A stretch of DNA of 41,019 nucleotides from Porphyra umbilicalis (Eukaryota > Rhodophyta > Bangiophyceae > Bangiales > Bangiaceae), in the NCBI GenBank assembly GCA_002049455.2, contig KV919245.1, forward strand, positions 1-41,019, read 5' to 3'. The position numbers and the translations under genes were made by a program. Within the stretch, counting starts at the first letter, position 1. Each line of letters begins with the position of its first letter. Below are positions 1-10,618 of this stretch, piece by piece. The notes under the pieces are model-generated. The model saw only the letters and a program-made list of their open reading frames with translations. It was not told the origin of the DNA and searched no databases.

Positions 1-3000
1 GTTCTGGGGGGAACGGGGAAGGGCGGAGAAGGAGGAAAGGTGTCTCATATGGGCCAGCACACCATGGATGAAGATCCTAAGATTTCCGAATCTGCTTTCG
101 ACACCGACCCTACGGGCATTGCTGCCAAAATACTTCAATCGAGCGTGAACAGCAGGCCCGATCTGGAGCCCAGGACCAGGCCACGAAACCATGGTGGTAC
201 TTTTCAAGCTGGAATCATCCAACTCGCGGGCCACGTTTGCAATCGTTTCACGTCATGGAGACGCAACCGCATCTTGCTCGCGGTTTCCGTGACCCTCTCC
301 ACAATCAGTGTCCACGGGACAACTGCAGCCCTGAAAGTAAACGGTCGTACAGGAAAGTAACATGACAACATGGGCTGCACGTGCACGTACGAACTGAACG
401 AAGGCGGTACGATGCCAGTTCCGGAATGGGGCATTTCCGCCTGCACTTTTGCACCTGGCGTGCCAAGCGAAACTCCTTCCAGACACGAAAATCTCATGCA
501 ACCAATCGGAGGACGCTGTTCTCGATATTTGAAGCGTCTTTCGGCCATGGTTCGAGTCTCGAAACATGTCTTGGAGCGTGTGCACGAAAGACATGGTCAC
601 CTTGATGTGTACGGCCTTGCTCATTGAGTGGGGTGCTTTTGTCGGTCGCAGATGGGACCGCAAGAAGTGGCTGCTCGAAGGGAAGTACCTCGGCATCGGA
701 TGGGAGCGAGGTCTCGACGAAGGGCATGCAATTGGGACAGTTTTTGGTATTCGTGTATACTAGGAGGAGCCCACAACGGACTGGCAACAGGAAAGCCCAC
801 GCCAGAAAGCACCCTGTCACCGCATGCCAGACGATGCCGGCCGTGATCGAAAAGCTCATGAGCAACACCGGTGTCGGCACAGGTGACAATTCTTGCTTTC
901 TGTGACGCTGTCAGCGATCTGCTGCTGCTTCCCTGACTCTCTCTGGAGGCGAGGGGAGCCGTACCCCCCTCTTGGGGTTCGTTTGGTCTGAAAGGTGGCG
1001 CCATGCTATTGTGGCGCGGCCAGTGCCGTGGGCGACGCTGCCAGCTGCTCCACCATCTGCGACGACCCCGCCATTTGTTCGATCAAAGGAAACAAATTGA
1101 TGGCGCCCAGCAGTCCGGAGGCTGAGCTCCTTCGGCATCTTTGAACTCCACATTCTTCGTGCCAGTGGTCATGACCAGAATCGGCCACCCAGATTGGTGC
1201 GATTCGTTCATGTCGATCGAACCGATGTGCGGTTCGGGCGTTATAGAAAAAATTGATCTGATGTAGCCCACTTTCTCCAATAGTGGCCCATGTCGACGAT
1301 ATTGTTGTGGCGATCTCAGCCGATTGGGTTTTCGTGTCATGTCGGTACCGTGATCGTAGTGGTGCTCACCGCGGTCGGACCAGAACACTGGCGTGATGAC
1401 CGCCCTCATCGTTTCTTCGCCTTTGTCGTTCCCCCGTGTACGATGTTCGTTGGGAACCCCCCAGTGGCTCTCCCGCAGGTATGATTCCCCCTGCTGCAAT
1501 CAACGGTTGAGAGCGTTGTTGACGAACATGACGCCGAGCCCATTGCACTGAGTGGGAGGCCAGTCTTGTCTCCCAGGCTTGAGCTGCTGTTTGGCGAGGT
1601 ATGACAGTCCTCTAACGTTCGATCAAGAGGGGAGGTTACACTCTCGCTGTGTTGATGTTGTTGGATTCGAAAGAACTAACCCACGATGCATGCACTTCTC
1701 GCGGCCCGCAACAAGCGCATCCACTCACGCAACATGCGTTGGGCGGCCCGCACTTGAAGTTCCTTTGTTGTCACAGGTTGCCAGTCGAGCATCCCTGCTT
1801 TCGGCTGGTGGTCGCCGAGATTTTGGCTGAGGACGGTTGTCGGTGAGGCGCCCGTGGCGCTTCTTCTTTCCACGACTTATGTCATCAGTTCGGTCACATG
1901 CGTTTAACCCGGGTGCCGGCCTGCGACCGCTGGGCTATGCCCGACTCGCGCAGTTGAAGCAGGAACCATTGCTGTGCGCCCGCTTGCTGCACGCGACTTC
2001 GCTTGCCCTCCCCTGGTGCATTTCAACGTTTTTTATCGTATGATTATTTGTGTTTGATGCCGTGGCGTTGGTATGCGCCATGCTTCATCGTCGACTTGAG
2101 GGATTGGCAGTCACGCTGTTGGAGGGTCGCGGCGGTCGGATGCTTTATCGATGACCATCTGTTCTTTACAGGGGCGGGCGCACAATTCTGGCGGCGGACT
2201 GGATACTGCGGCTCCCCGGACGGGGTGGGATGAGGCGGGCAGTGCGCGTCCGGTGGATGAAAAAAGTTTGAAACATGAGACAGCGGAAGCGGGACAGGGA
2301 CAGGGGTGCACACAGTTCGAGAGACACGGGCAACGCGCTCCGAGTCGAAGCTCCGATATTGACAGAAAGACCGGTCGGCCGACAGGCCGTGTGGCCGATT
2401 CCAGTGCCCAATAGTCGCCGCCCCGCCACACCCCACACAGGAAAGAGAACGAACAAGACACGAAGGTGCAAAGACGACAAGACAAGGGTACTTTCGCGGC
2501 CTCCTCCATGGGGGGGCCGTTGCGGCCAAGGAGGCGTCCACCGCGGCACGCACGACGACTCGCCGAAGCCGAGGCGGTCGGTTTGAGCTTCCAGTTTGCC
2601 ATGGCAGTGCGGCTTGAGCAGCCAGCGGACCCTGGCAGCGCAGGTGGGAGCGCAAGCCAGTGAGTAACACCGAAGCCTCCTCATCTTCGCCCAGGAGAGG
2701 TCGCGGCGACGGAGGCACCCCTGCGCTAAGTTGCCGGGCTGGTGGGAGACGTGTTGGACGGCCGCCTAGAAGCCTGAGGACGCGTCCAAAAAGAACCAGG
2801 CCATTGTTCTTGAGAACAAGGGGCGGGCAATCGCACGACTTTATCGTCTGTATTAGGAGAGTCAATAACGGCCTCTGTTCTCATCACGCTCATGCAACGT
2901 CTAAGCCGCAGTTGGTGACCGCTCGTGTCGGAAAGCCACCCAGCACGCGAGAGGGACTTTCTTGTGCACACAGGTCGAATGAAGCAGCATCAGATGCAAA

Positions 3001-3414
3001 GGACTATGTGCGTGCAACTAGGCGGCCACACACGAGCCGCTAAGGGCAGGGTGCGTCTTTGCAAGCTTGGCGGTACCATCACGACTCCTGAGACACCTGC
3101 TTGCCACGCGCCCTCCGCACACCCAGAGCACGGTCACCGCTTGCAACCTACACTCTTGGGGCTTCGTGCATCTTCTTCATGTGATGATCTGAGCGAGAGG
3201 TAAATGGGGCCGGGTAGCGGGATGAAACAGATAAAAGTGCAAGAGCAACATGCCTTCATGAGATCATCTGCGACTAGCGAGTGCCGGTCGGTCAGTCTCC
3301 AGTTAACAGACCACAACCACGCAAAAAGAACAATAGCCCTCACACTGGCACCCGAACATTCAGCGAACTCCCCGTGCACAAGTGACAGGAGCTTAATGGT
3401 GCCAGTGGGGTTGG
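1..3414. other. Unassigned left flank, no recognisable gene
   Basis: I see no gene I can name here. Two minus-strand frames look slightly more protein-like than the rest: 494-889, which starts with a hydrophobic stretch of about 45 residues, and 1083-1499 (138 aa). Neither has a motif I recognise, and both overlap equally long frames on the other strand. From about 2.1 to 2.8 kb several frames are open at once, which reflects GC-rich composition and not coding. Introns could hide real exons. Confidence 0.4.
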
Positions 3415-3675
3415 CCGCTGTGGCGATGCCCGCGGTGGGGGTAGCCGAGATAGTGATATTCACGATGACCATGGCCGCGCCGCGCCGTGGTGACGATGGA
3501 CGCAGTGTCTATGGGCGTGGTGACGATCCGTCGTGACGATGGCGGTGGAGACGATGGCCTTGATGACAATGGCCGTGGTGCGATGAAGGTCGCAGCGGCG
3601 AAACTCGCGGTGTGGACGACCGCAGTGGCAGTGGCCTCGATGATAGGGTGAGGATGTCCGCTGTGACCTGCTGCA

Positions 3676-3984
3676 GTGACAAAGATTGCGGTGGGGATGG
3701 CGGTCGTCACGATGGCCGTGGTGAAGATAGCCGAGGTGGGGATGGCCGCAGTGGGGATGGCCGCGGTGGAGATGGTCGCGCAGGGGATGGCCGTGGAGGG
3801 GATGGCCGCGGGGGGGATGGTCGTGATGAGGATGGTCGCGATGAGGATGGTCGTGATGGGAATGGTCGCGATGGAGATGGTCGCGATGGGGATGGTCGCG
3901 ACGGGGATGGTCGCGACGGGGATGGTCGCGACGGGGATGGTCGCGATGGGGATGGACGCGATGGGGATGTGACCGGGATGAGGA
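3676..3984. repeat. 15-bp GC-rich minisatellite, about 20 copies
   Basis: Tandem units of 15 bp of the form GATGGTCGCGATGGG, most uniform at about 3830-3970. Degenerate copies reach back to about 3415. The period is a multiple of three, so every frame stays open: the plus strand reads as GDGRD pentapeptides, another plus frame as GMVAM, and the minus strand as RPSPS. This simultaneous openness argues that the array is a satellite and not a gene, although a repeat protein in one frame cannot be excluded. Confidence 0.9.
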
Positions 3985-6143
3985 TGGCCGCCAGACCCGA
4001 CGACGCTGACAACGTCAGCGGCGTTGGAATGACGGAGGAAAGTGGATCTCGGCGCTGCCCAATCAGGTCATCGGACAGTCATTGAGGCGCTCCTGGCCTC
4101 ACGTTCATGACAGATGGACGGACCTCCGGAGAAAATTTGACGCATAGAAGGATCTGGAAAGTGGTTCGACGATCGAGACGGTTCTCCCGCGGCAAAGCGC
4201 ATGGACATGACCGTTGCAAACCACGTGATGATCCAGAAGTACGCAGTGCCAGTACAATGTACTGTATGCTGCACCCATTGTTCGGCTTTGTCCAGCACTT
4301 CGACCTCGCACCGACAGAGCATTGTCGCTGCCGCGTTGCGCTGCGAAGGCATGACTTCGGGCATATTGCAGGTGCGTTGACGTTTTCTCTGGCCTCTCTG
4401 TGGTGCGATACGCAATGAAGGGCACGCCCGTTTGGGCTGCAACGCTCACTGCGTCCGTACATACAGTGGGGAACCGATTTTGAGGCATCCCTTCCGTTGT
4501 AGAGACTCGATCCCCCAGAGTGCGATCCCTGTGAACGTTCAGTCATCGACTCAGACGCCATCCTGTCCATTTTTTCGCATTGGTTCTTTTCCATCATGCG
4601 CAGCTGCCGCCGCCTTTCAACCCGCGACATCCCCCGTGCGGCGCAAGTGTCACTCCGACTCAGTCGACTGTATCCTGGGCACATTCCTGAACGGGGTTCG
4701 ATCCTTGGAAAAACACACACTTCAATTGTTTTCCCTTGCTTTTCTCTTCCTGGTTCTCTCAACTGTGCCGTGGTCTCTGTGCTTCTGAGAAGGACGCTGG
4801 CGCGTGATAGGCATGGCGGCCACCCGCATCATGCTCAGCTCCAGCACGACCAGTTGTTGGCAAGGCCACTGACCTTCCCGTTGGCGTGGCCGGTGGATGA
4901 GTGCCCGGAGTGGAGGTGCTGACGCGACAGGGTGATATAAGCACTAATGCGCGGGAACAGGCATGGGGTCGCGCTGGCCGAAAGAGCAGACTCCTTCGGC
5001 CTACATTGCTGATGCGTAAGCCCAACATGCCCCGCCCCCCGGGTTTCCAAGCCTCCGCCGCCGCCGCGCCGCCTCCGCTGTTGTCAGGACCCGCGGCACC
5101 GCCGCCGCTGCCTTCGCGACTTTCGCAACATCCTGGAGCAGCAACTGCCCACGTACGCGTTCGGGGCGCTGGTGGCGCGCTCTGTCTGCACGTACGTCGC
5201 GTTTCAGAGAGGTGAGACGACGTGTGGATGCTCGTCGCGCGGACGTCCGATGTGCACGCATACGACCGTTGCGAGCTGCCGTACAAGAGGGACGTGGCCC
5301 TGGACGATGCGAAAATGCATCGCGCTATGTGCGTACGTTCTTTGACATTCGTCGCACTAACATTCGAACAACGGCTCACCGCCCCACTCCACCTAACTGT
5401 TCGGGAGCACCAACGACAGACGCGTGGACCCGGTGCCGGCCGAGACAAGCGGCACGCGTGGCCACGTACACGCGCAACAGGCGCCAGATGGCAGACGCCC
5501 GGTCACGTGTCGCCACAGCGGTGGCCGTGTGCCTACTGCGCCATCGGGCTGAGGGGACACCGCGTTGCCTCTGTCGTCTGTGCCGGCCGCTTTTGTCGCG
5601 TCCTCGGCGACAATCTTGTGCGCCTCCAACACTGAGGCTAGCGCCGTCGTCGGAAGCATTACCACCGACACGAGCGCGACGGTGCCGGCGACAGGGCGCG
5701 CTTCCAGGAGCAACAACGCTGACATGGCAGCCATGGTTCGAGTCGAGTGTGCGGTGGATGACACCGCAGGTGGCCAGAGGTCGCAACGGCCGGCGTGGCG
5801 GTGGTTGGGAGCGACGGCGACGGCCGGCGCGTGCGGTCCGCCTGGGGCTGCCGGACTGGTTGCGTGCTTGGTTAGCGGCGACAGAGGGAAACTTTGATGC
5901 GGCGGAGGTCACGACAGCTGCGGCAACAAAGGGGGGCCCGATTTGGTCGACCCTGGAAAGGAGATGTGGCTCAGCCGGTGGACTCGGTCGCGGCAGCCGG
6001 GCGCCGCGTGCGCGCACCTCGACGCCGTCGCCCAGCCGCCAAAAGATGCCGTGTGGGACCGACGGGGGCGGGGACGCCCGTCGTGTCGTGAGAGAAAGCG
6101 AAAGAAGAGGGGGGAACAGCAAATAGAAAGCCAGCCGCACAGG
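3985..6143. other. Unassigned, becoming GC-rich towards the LTR element
   Basis: No recognisable gene. On the minus strand around 4.07-4.44 kb one frame contains a hydrophobic stretch (residues like AYFWIITWFATVMSMRFA) that could be a membrane segment of an exon, but it has no identifiable partner. From about 5.0 kb on, CG-rich triplet-like sequence opens frames on both strands (for example 5212-6126 plus and 5376-6434 minus). The second of these runs into the LTR, so it cannot be an intact host gene. Confidence 0.35.
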
Positions 6144-6148
6144 GTGCC
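6144..6148. repeat. Target-site duplication, left copy (GTGCC)
   Basis: Five bases GTGCC directly before the left LTR, repeated exactly after the right LTR at 13352-13356. A 5-bp duplication is usual for Ty3/gypsy integrases. It shows that 6149-13351 inserted as one unit. Confidence 0.93.
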
Positions 6149-7049
6149 TGTAAGACCCGCGATGCCACGTGGCGGTTCGTACGTACTTTGGGGAATCGAA
6201 ACCGCCGAAGGCGGCGCCGGGGAAGACGATGGGCAAGACGGAGGAGGGGTCCGAGGAGCTCAGCGGGCGCGACGACGGTCGGGTTTGGCGAGAGGGGTCA
6301 CGAGGGAAAAGGTTGTCTTTTGGTACCGAGTCTGCCCCTCTCCATCCCCCCGGAGGAGCTCCTCCTGTCCGTCTATATACTCTCCTCGGGGCACCCCAGG
6401 TGCCCCAGATCATGCATGCGCTCGTCGTCCTCACGGTGTGGCTCCAGAAGGGCCAAAACCGAGGGGAGACGGGCGTGTGTCGCTAAAACGCGGCACCAGA
6501 TAGGCCAAAAACAAGGGTAAACGGGTGCGTGCCGCCAAAAACGCGGCACCAGATGCCTCAAAACGCAGGTAAAGAAACGTGGAGAATCAGGAGGCTTTCG
6601 ACACGAATGTCGAAGACTGCGGGCACTTCCCATTGGACAGTGCGGCGTTCGACAGCCCCCACAGCAGGGCATGACCGGCCCAGCCCTGCTGGCACCGGAT
6701 CGCCCTAACGGATTGTACGGGACGCGGACAGTGATGTCGCGTCCCTATAGGGCTAGACAACTGACACCGACTCCCATTGGTGGCGTGGTGCTGACGCCGG
6801 TTGATCTGGAGTCAGGCGCCGCATCACGATGGGTCAGCAACGCGCTGGATGGCCCCACGCCGTATCAGGGTGATCGGCGTGTCCGTTGCTTCCACCGAAA
6901 AGATGGAGGCCGTTGTAGCGGGTGTTGGACGCGTACAGCGAGTCACTAAGGAAGCGTGCCACGTGGAAAGTGAGGTTTGAAGGCGGGTGAAACGTGGAAA
7001 GTAGGTTGAAAGTAGGCAGCCACGTGGCGTGAATGGCCAAGGCCTTACA
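6149..7049 (-). repeat. Element 1 3' LTR (901 bp)
   Basis: Aligns end to end with 12451-13351, with six substitutions and no indels. The ends are TGTAAG/CTTACA, so the inverted termini are 6 bp. It carries the same TATA-like TATATA on the minus strand (6374-6379), an 8-bp hairpin GGGGCACC-CCA-GGTGCCCC (6388-6406), a 7-bp hairpin TTCGACA-CGAA-TGTCGAA near 6598-6615, and a repeated AAAACGCGGCACCAGAT box (about 6484 and 6537). Confidence 0.95.
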
Positions 7050-7059
7050 CCTCCCCCCC
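7050..7059 (-). other. Polypurine tract of Element 1
   Basis: On the minus strand this reads GGGGGGGAGG and ends directly at the 3' LTR, as expected for the plus-strand primer of reverse transcription. The pol stop codon (7061-7063) lies one base before it, so the element has almost no 3' untranslated region before the LTR. Confidence 0.9.
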
Positions 7060-7060
7060 G

Positions 7061-10000
7061 TTAGGCCTCGGAACGCAGGAACGTGGCCAAAACGTCTTGG
7101 GAGTTCTTGAGGTCGGCTTTGGATTGCCAAGAGCTCTCGCTGACATCGTGACCGCGCCACTTGACCAAGTACTGGAGGCGACCGCGACGCTTGCGAGACC
7201 GCAGAATGCTTTCGACTTCGTACTCAATGGCGCCGTCCGGAAAGTCAATCGGGGGCGGAGCGGGAGGAAGTCGGTCATACGGGTCCGAGCGGTACGGCCT
7301 GAGGAGACTCGCGTGAAAGGCGTTATGGACATTGCGGTCCAAGACGGCTTGGGGAAGATCGAGGCGAAACGTGACGCCATTGATGCTCTCCGTCACGCGG
7401 TAGGGACCGGAGTACTTGGGCATCAGCTTCTTGGCGCCTTGGTAGGCGTCCGGCATTAAGTTCTTGGTGCTGAGGAGTACAAGGTCTCCAACGACGATGG
7501 TGCATGGACGTCGACGGCGATTGGCGTACTGCGCTCGCGCGTCATTGGCCGTGGTAATGCCTTTCGTGGCGTGAGCTTGAGCTTTGGATAAGCCCTGCAG
7601 CCACTCGGATACGGATGCGACATTGGTCGCTGTAGAGCAATGAAGATCGGCCGGGACAGTGGAAGGCTCGTAGCCATAGTTCAGGAAGAAGGGGGAGTAG
7701 GTAGTGACCGCGTTTGGAGATCGGTTGTACGCGACTTCGACGTCGACAAGGTACAGATCCCAATCGCTTTGGTGGTGGTTGACGAAGTTACGCAGCATTT
7801 CTTCCACCTTCTTGTTCATAATCTCGGTCTGCCTGTCCGTCTGCGGATGATAGGCGGACGACGCACGAATTTTGACCTTGAGGATGTCCGTAAGGGCTTT
7901 CCAAAAGTTGGAGAAGAAGATAGGATCGCGGTCACACACCACGTCCACGGGAAGGCCGTGATTCCGGTAAACATGGTCGTGGAAGAGTAGCGCAACGACA
8001 GGAGCCGTGCATCCAGGCTTCGTCGCAGCCAGCCGGATCATTTTGGTAAGGCGATCCACTACGACGTAGATGCCATTGTGACCGCGAGAGGTTAGGGGCA
8101 GAGGTGTAATGAAGGCCATGGAGACGCTTGCCCATCTTTGGGTCGGGGGATCTAGAGGCTTGAGGTGACCCAGAGGTGAATGCGTGCCAGCTTTGTTGCG
8201 TTGGCACGGATCACATGCTTGTACGTAACTTTGGATGTCCTTGCGCATGGTCTTCCAGTAGTACTTGGGAGCCATCGCTTTGGTAGTCTTGCGGACGCCC
8301 ATGTGCCCTTGGCTAGGGACATCATGGTAGTCGTGAAGAAGCTTAGTTCGGAGAGTACCAGCAGGGATGCACGTACGATCACCTCGTTTCAACAACCCCA
8401 TGTCTTTGGTGTAGGGCGCTACCGGATCTTGGGCTAGGGTGGCAAACTCAGGGTCCGCGCGGTACTCTTCACTTAGGGTGGCAAGGTCTTGTTCACTCAG
8501 GTGCGTGGTCATGAGGTTGTTGATCTCACTTTTCTGGGGCTTGTCGTCAATGGTCTTGGCCAGCACACAGCTAAGAAGGTCTTGGTTGGGGATGGCCTTG
8601 TCTGGGGCATTTCGCGGGTGACGCGATAGAGCGTCGGCGACGGCGTTTGCCGTGCCCTTGACGGGTATAATCTTGAACTGGTACTGGTCCAGAAGTTCCA
8701 GCCACCGTACTTGCCGGTCGTTTAGCTTTTCTTGAGTCCTCAGGTACTGTAGGGACTCATGGTCGGTGTGGACGACAAACGTGTGTCCATAAAGGTAGCA
8801 GCGCCAGTAACGAATGGCTTGGACAACAGCCAGGAGTTCGCGCTCACGGATCGAATAGCGCTGCTCGTGGATGTTCAAAACTTGGGAGAAGAAAGCCACC
8901 GGCCGTCTCCCTTGTCCGTCATCTTGCTCCAGTACAGCACCGATAGCGTAACCACTTGCGTCGGTAGACACGTAGATAGGGTGCCGCTTATCGAAGCCGC
9001 GTAATACTGGTGCACTTGTGGCAAGCACCTTGAGCCGCTGAAATGACGCGTCCGCGTCTGCGGACCATTCGAAGTCGATGTTGCCAGTTAGCCGAGTCAA
9101 GGGAACGGCGATTTCTGCCATATCCCTGATGAAGCGGCGATAAAAGTTGACCATGCCGAGAAAGGACTGCACATCCTTCTTAGATTGAGGAGTGGTCCAC
9201 GTTCGGATGGCATTGACTTTCTCATTCTCCATGGAGAAGCCGTCGGCCGAGATGACATGCCCGAGGTAGTCAACGGTGGTCTCCGCGAACTGGCACTTGC
9301 TTAGCTTGGCGTAGAGCTTATGTAGCCGCAGCTTGTCCAGCGCCAGCCGTAGATGCCGTAGGTGTTCGTCAAGATTCTCGCTGTACACGAGGATATCATC
9401 GAGATAGACGCAAATGAAGTCGTCGAGGTACTCTTGGAAAACGTCGTTCATGAGGTTCATAAACACGGCAGGAGCGTTGGTAAGGCCGAACGGAAGCACA
9501 GTAAACTCATAGAAGCCGTACTTGGTGCGGAAGGCCGTCAGGGGTATTGATGCCCGGTCCAGTCGGATCTGGTGGTACCCAGAGCGAAGGTCGATCTTTG
9601 TGAAGTACTTGGCGTGCCGAAATTGGTCGAAGATCTCGTCGATGCGGGGCAAAGGATAGGCGTTCTTGATCGTAGCCTTGTTGAGGGCTCGGTAGTCGAT
9701 GCACAGTCGCCAGCCACCGTCTTTCTTAGCGGCAAAGAGGACAGAAGAGCCCCACGGGGAAGAGCTTGGCTGTATGAAACCTTTTTGTATCAGGCCAGAG
9801 ATTTGCGACTTAAGTTCCGCCAACTCGGACTCGGAGAGCCGGTACATGCCGCTGCGATGGGGCTTTGCGCCTTCTTCGAGCTCGATGTGGAACTCCCGAC
9901 AGCGTTTGGGCGGCAGTCCTGCTGGAAGGTCCTTGGGGAAGACGTCCGCATACTCCGCTAGCAGCTCTTGGACCCTTGAAGAGTTTTGTTGTCCGTCTAA

Positions 10001-10618
10001 ATCGATGGAGTTGATGTCAATGTGGTTCCCAGCATCGCCACCATGTAGGAACAAGGCGAAAACGGGCGACCGTTGCTTGAGATCTCGTGCCAGACGCTGC
10101 CGGCTGATGGTGTTGCTAGGTTCTAGGGTGGCCTTGATAGTAATGGACTTGCGCTTGTGCTTGATGGTGATCTTATTGTTCTTGTAGTTGATGCGTGCGC
10201 CCTTGTCCTCGCGCCAGCGCATGCCAATGATGACATCGTAGCGGTTCAAATCACAAACAGCAAAGGAGAGATGCTCGCGGTATCCCCCGATTTCAACATC
10301 GAGGGCGTCCGTGGCGTCCAGCACATGGGAGCGGCCGTCAGGCATATCGGCCGCAAAGTTCGTCTTCTTTGTATCGATGGAAAGCGAGCGAACGAGACGC
10401 CACGACACAAAGTTGATGGGAGAACCGTCATCAAACAGGACCCGCACAACTTTGCCGTTGATAGACGCAGTTGAAAGCAAAAGCCCTCGGGAAGGGCCGA
10501 CGAAGGGGGACGATGTACATTGTGGAACCGAAGTGGCATGGGCGGTGAGCGACCCAGACAGCTTCAGTTCCGCTGGCCTTTTGGGCAGTCCTTGGCAAGA
10601 TGGCCCTTCTCGCGGCAC
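7061..10618 (-). CDS. pol: Element 1 Pol polyprotein: protease, RT, RNase H, integrase, chromodomain
   Basis: Retrotransposon polyprotein, 1185 codons open without a stop. Domains by residue: protease near 45-140 with D63-D64-G65 (the family normally has D-S/T-G); reverse transcriptase about 240-430 with YLDD at 405-408; RNase H about 545-665 with its acidic residues in place (TDASG, RERELL, HTDH, ADALS); integrase zinc finger H..H and C802-X2-C805; integrase core with A835, D896 and E932, where D896 to E932 has the normal 35-residue gap but position 835 should be Asp; GPY/F-like module; chromodomain about 1130-1185. The annotated Met is not the likely start: the frame is entered by -1 frameshifting from gag at 10579-10585 (around residue 11-12). 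The product would make cDNA and insert it, with the chromodomain probably guiding it to chromatin. The A835 codon is GCC at 8114-8116, one base from GAC. Confidence 0.95.
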   Translation of the reverse strand: MPREGPSCQGLPKRPAELKLSGSLTAHATSVPQCTSSPFVGPSRGLLLSTASINGKVVRVLFDDGSPINFVSWRLVRSLSIDTKKTNFAADMPDGRSHVLDATDALDVEIGGYREHLSFAVCDLNRYDVIIGMRWREDKGARINYKNNKITIKHKRKSITIKATLEPSNTISRQRLARDLKQRSPVFALFLHGGDAGNHIDINSIDLDGQQNSSRVQELLAEYADVFPKDLPAGLPPKRCREFHIELEEGAKPHRSGMYRLSESELAELKSQISGLIQKGFIQPSSSPWGSSVLFAAKKDGGWRLCIDYRALNKATIKNAYPLPRIDEIFDQFRHAKYFTKIDLRSGYHQIRLDRASIPLTAFRTKYGFYEFTVLPFGLTNAPAVFMNLMNDVFQEYLDDFICVYLDDILVYSENLDEHLRHLRLALDKLRLHKLYAKLSKCQFAETTVDYLGHVISADGFSMENEKVNAIRTWTTPQSKKDVQSFLGMVNFYRRFIRDMAEIAVPLTRLTGNIDFEWSADADASFQRLKVLATSAPVLRGFDKRHPIYVSTDASGYAIGAVLEQDDGQGRRPVAFFSQVLNIHEQRYSIRERELLAVVQAIRYWRCYLYGHTFVVHTDHESLQYLRTQEKLNDRQVRWLELLDQYQFKIIPVKGTANAVADALSRHPRNAPDKAIPNQDLLSCVLAKTIDDKPQKSEINNLMTTHLSEQDLATLSEEYRADPEFATLAQDPVAPYTKDMGLLKRGDRTCIPAGTLRTKLLHDYHDVPSQGHMGVRKTTKAMAPKYYWKTMRKDIQSYVQACDPCQRNKAGTHSPLGHLKPLDPPTQRWASVSMAFITPLPLTSRGHNGIYVVVDRLTKMIRLAATKPGCTAPVVALLFHDHVYRNHGLPVDVVCDRDPIFFSNFWKALTDILKVKIRASSAYHPQTDRQTEIMNKKVEEMLRNFVNHHQSDWDLYLVDVEVAYNRSPNAVTTYSPFFLNYGYEPSTVPADLHCSTATNVASVSEWLQGLSKAQAHATKGITTANDARAQYANRRRRPCTIVVGDLVLLSTKNLMPDAYQGAKKLMPKYSGPYRVTESINGVTFRLDLPQAVLDRNVHNAFHASLLRPYRSDPYDRLPPAPPPIDFPDGAIEYEVESILRSRKRRGRLQYLVKWRGHDVSESSWQSKADLKNSQDVLATFLRSEA

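Noticed and set aside
3600..4000. CRISPR-like array
   Set aside because: Repeats are directly adjacent 15-bp units without unique spacers; this is a minisatellite in eukaryotic DNA.
5212..6434. ORFs of 304 aa (plus) and 352 aa (minus) left of Element 1
   Set aside because: Mutually overlapping, Arg-rich, and the minus one reads into the LTR, which arrived later than the host sequence.
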